From NCBI GenBank assembly GCA_001940725.1, contig MDVR01000109.1, positions 1 to 26,086 on the forward strand: a DNA stretch of 26,086 nt, read 5' to 3'. The stretch is from Candidatus Heimdallarchaeota archaeon LC_2. GTDB taxonomy: Archaea > Asgardarchaeota > Heimdallarchaeia > Heimdallarchaeales > Kariarchaeaceae. Below, piece by piece: positions 24,334 through 26,086 of the stretch (the first letter of the stretch is position 1; each line of letters starts with the position of its first letter). The translations under genes and the position numbers were made by a program. Below the pieces are notes generated by a model that worked only from the letters and a program-made list of their open reading frames with translations, did not search any database and was not told the origin of the DNA.

Positions 24334-25479
24334 TCATATATTCTTAATTTTTGATTGAATACCAAATTGAGACCGATCATAATTTGTCTCTCCGTAAATC
24401 ACCATTTGAGAAATCATCTTGCCAATTAGTGGTGTAAACTTGAATCCATGACCCGAAAAACCAGCACCGATTATTATATTTGGGTTATCTGGATGAAAAT
24501 CAACAATAAAATTTTCATCAGAAGTCATTGTGTACAAACAAGATTGTAGATCAATCGGTTTAGATTCTATGTTTCTAAATCGTGTACTGACATAATTTGA
24601 AAGTTTTTCAGCTACCTGTTGATTTGGTTCTAAACTTTTATTTTCAACATCTTGAATGATTTCTGATTTATAATGGGGACCGATCTTAATGTAATTTTCT
24701 CTTTCAGCAATAGGAAAACCATAATAAGCTTCATCTCCCCAGTTAATAAAAATTGGGAACTTAGGTGGTGTAAAATTAACTTCATCCAATACTTTCCAAT
24801 AGGCAATAGTCATTTTCCAAATGTCAACATCCAATTGAATTTTAGCTCCAATCAAGGCGAGTATTGAATTAATCCAAGCACCTGAAGTAATTATTAACTT
24901 GCTTGCAGTATATATTATTTGATTAGCAGTAATCTCAATTTTTGAATTCTCAGTATTAATCCTTTCAACTTTCGAATAATCAACTAATTGAGCATTGTAA
25001 CCCCTTGCTAATTCTTGAAACATTGATACTGCTTGTGTTGCATTAATAATCCCGGCATCTGATTGATAAATTCCGGCATAATCCTCTGGTACTATTAAAT
25101 TCGGGAATCGAATTCTAAGGTTTTCAGCATCTAGTTTTTCATAATTAATATCAAGTGATTTACAAGCTTCTTCCAATGAATTTAGATCTTTATTATCTTT
25201 ATGTCCCATATCCAGCCCTCCGGTTTTTTTAATAATTTCTCTCATTGTTTCCCTTTCCAACTCATTCCAAAGATCATACGCATGAAGCATTAGATCTGCA
25301 AAGTGTTTTTCGGGGTATGCTCTTCTAATTATCCGAGATTCGCCGTGAGAAGAGCCCTTCGGATGTAAGAATTCAAATTGTTCAAGTAATAGTACCTTTT
25401 TACCAGATTTTGCTAAGTAATAAGTAGTTGCGCTCCCCATTGCTCCAGCACCTATTACAATTACATCAAAATGTTTCAC
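24334..25479 (-). CDS. Monomeric sarcosine-oxidase-type FAD oxidoreductase
   Basis: This 381-residue flavoprotein of the MSOX/N-methyltryptophan-oxidase group oxidises N-methyl or secondary amino acids with O2, releasing H2O2 and formaldehyde in the sarcosine case. The N-terminal FAD fold has GAGAMG (10-15). Residues known from Bacillus MSOX are present at near-identical numbers: H45 and R49 in GSSHGESR, K265 (oxygen-activating lysine) in IKIGPH, C314 (covalent flavin cysteine) in SCLYTMTSDENF, and K347 in GHGFKF. So an oxidase, not just a dehydrogenase, is likely. The substrate may be sarcosine, N-methyltryptophan or pipecolate. The start is GTG at 25479. The sequence just upstream is a chimeric-looking junction, so promoter and start context are unreliable. 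Confidence 0.9.
   Translation of the reverse strand: MKHFDVIVIGAGAMGSATTYYLAKSGKKVLLLEQFEFLHPKGSSHGESRIIRRAYPEKHFADLMLHAYDLWNELERETMREIIKKTGGLDMGHKDNKDLNSLEEACKSLDINYEKLDAENLRIRFPNLIVPEDYAGIYQSDAGIINATQAVSMFQELARGYNAQLVDYSKVERINTENSKIEITANQIIYTASKLIITSGAWINSILALIGAKIQLDVDIWKMTIAYWKVLDEVNFTPPKFPIFINWGDEAYYGFPIAERENYIKIGPHYKSEIIQDVENKSLEPNQQVAEKLSNYVSTRFRNIESKPIDLQSCLYTMTSDENFIVDFHPDNPNIIIGAGFSGHGFKFTPLIGKMISQMVIYGETNYDRSQFGIQSKIKNI
24868..25449. repeat. Direct repeat, left copy (inside the flavoenzyme gene)
   Basis: These ~582 bp recur at 25505-26086 with an offset of 637 bp and no difference that I could see. They cover roughly codons 11-204 of the flavoenzyme gene. Confidence 0.95.
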
Positions 25480-25487
25480 AATTTAAT

Positions 25488-25510
25488 AATCAGATGCCGG
25501 GATTATTAAT
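25488..25510. repeat. 23-bp inverted segment at the duplication junction
   Basis: These 23 bp are the exact reverse complement of 25042-25064 inside the flavoenzyme gene (and of 25679-25701 in the duplicate). Six of them (25505-25510) are shared with the start of the direct repeat. Such a short templated, inverted insert is typical of strand switching during synthesis or of chimeric reads. Confidence 0.9.
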
Positions 25511-26086
25511 CCAAGCACCTGAAGTAATTATTAACTTGCTTGCAGTATATATTATTTGATTAGCAGTAATCTCAATTTTTGAATTCTCAGTATTAATCCT
25601 TTCAACTTTCGAATAATCAACTAATTGAGCATTGTAACCCCTTGCTAATTCTTGAAACATTGATACTGCTTGTGTTGCATTAATAATCCCGGCATCTGAT
25701 TGATAAATTCCGGCATAATCCTCTGGTACTATTAAATTCGGGAATCGAATTCTAAGGTTTTCAGCATCTAGTTTTTCATAATTAATATCAAGTGATTTAC
25801 AAGCTTCTTCCAATGAATTTAGATCTTTATTATCTTTATGTCCCATATCCAGCCCTCCGGTTTTTTTAATAATTTCTCTCATTGTTTCCCTTTCCAACTC
25901 ATTCCAAAGATCATACGCATGAAGCATTAGATCTGCAAAGTGTTTTTCGGGGTATGCTCTTCTAATTATCCGAGATTCGCCGTGAGAAGAGCCCTTCGGA
26001 TGTAAGAATTCAAATTGTTCAAGTAATAGTACCTTTTTACCAGATTTTGCTAAGTAATAAGTAGTTGCGCTCCCCATTGCTCCAGC
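25490..26086 (-). pseudogene. Flavoenzyme gene fragment, truncated duplicate
   Basis: The minus strand repeats the N-terminal half of the sarcosine-oxidase-type protein up to the TSGAWIN segment (about residue 203), then four foreign residues (NPGI) and a stop at 25490 encoded by the inverted junction. It lacks the covalent-flavin cysteine and the oxygen-activating lysine and is cut by the window edge upstream. It is not a functional gene and probably an artefact. Confidence 0.88.
25505..26086. repeat. Direct repeat, right copy (to the window edge)
   Basis: This is the second copy of 24868-25449, ending exactly at the end of the window. It is separated from the first by 55 bp that include the start of the intact gene and a 23-bp inverted segment. 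Confidence 0.95.

Overview
The window reads as archaeal, most likely an Asgard archaeon of a Heimdallarchaeia-like, oxygen-using lineage. This is inferred from gene content. An archaeosine tRNA-modification operon (arcS-raSEA) marks it as archaeal. A gelsolin-like protein and a Roadblock/LC7 protein sit next to each other, as expected for Asgard genomes. The DNA is AT-rich (roughly one third G+C by eye). Several genes carry a TATA-like box about 25-30 bp before the start codon, as in leaderless archaeal transcripts. DNA gyrase, acyl-CoA dehydrogenase, carboxylase and sarcosine-oxidase-type genes are bacterial in type, which is common in such archaea. No rRNA, tRNA, CRISPR or transposase was seen.

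Layout. Positions 1-1301 are a tandem repeat with a 553-bp period. It repeats the 3' end of raSEA together with the 3' end of a convergent DUF35/OB-fold gene. Then come raSEA and arcS (minus), a gelsolin-like protein, a Roadblock protein, gyrB and gyrA (plus), and a TetR-family regulator (minus). The regulator is divergent from an acyl-CoA dehydrogenase, and a 32-bp near-perfect palindrome, probably an operator, lies between them. Next are an acyl-CoA carboxylase carboxyltransferase (minus), an orphan membrane protein (plus), a 696-bp hairpin-rich gap, a zinc alcohol dehydrogenase (plus) and an M3 oligopeptidase (plus). These are followed by biotin carboxylase plus biotin carrier (minus), a MerB-like protein (minus), an S9 peptidase (plus) and a monomeric sarcosine-oxidase-type flavoenzyme (minus). 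A partial tandem copy of that last gene fills 25505-26086.

How it fits together. The right two thirds suggest a peptide-, amino-acid- and fatty-acid-degrading heterotroph: two cytosolic peptidases, an amine oxidase, an alcohol dehydrogenase, an acyl-CoA dehydrogenase and a three-subunit acyl-CoA carboxylase split over two loci. The TetR regulator may control the acyl-CoA branch, as archaeal FadR does elsewhere.

Caution. Both ends of the window carry local tandem duplications with unnatural gene fusions. The right one has a 23-bp inverted insert at its junction. Chimeric or mis-assembled contig ends explain this better than biology, so gene content at 1-925 and 25480-26086 should not be trusted without read support. 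I found no convincing undescribed multi-gene system. The best leads are the TetR operator, the shortened quinolone-region loop in GyrA, the MerB-like enzyme and the gelsolin/Roadblock pair.
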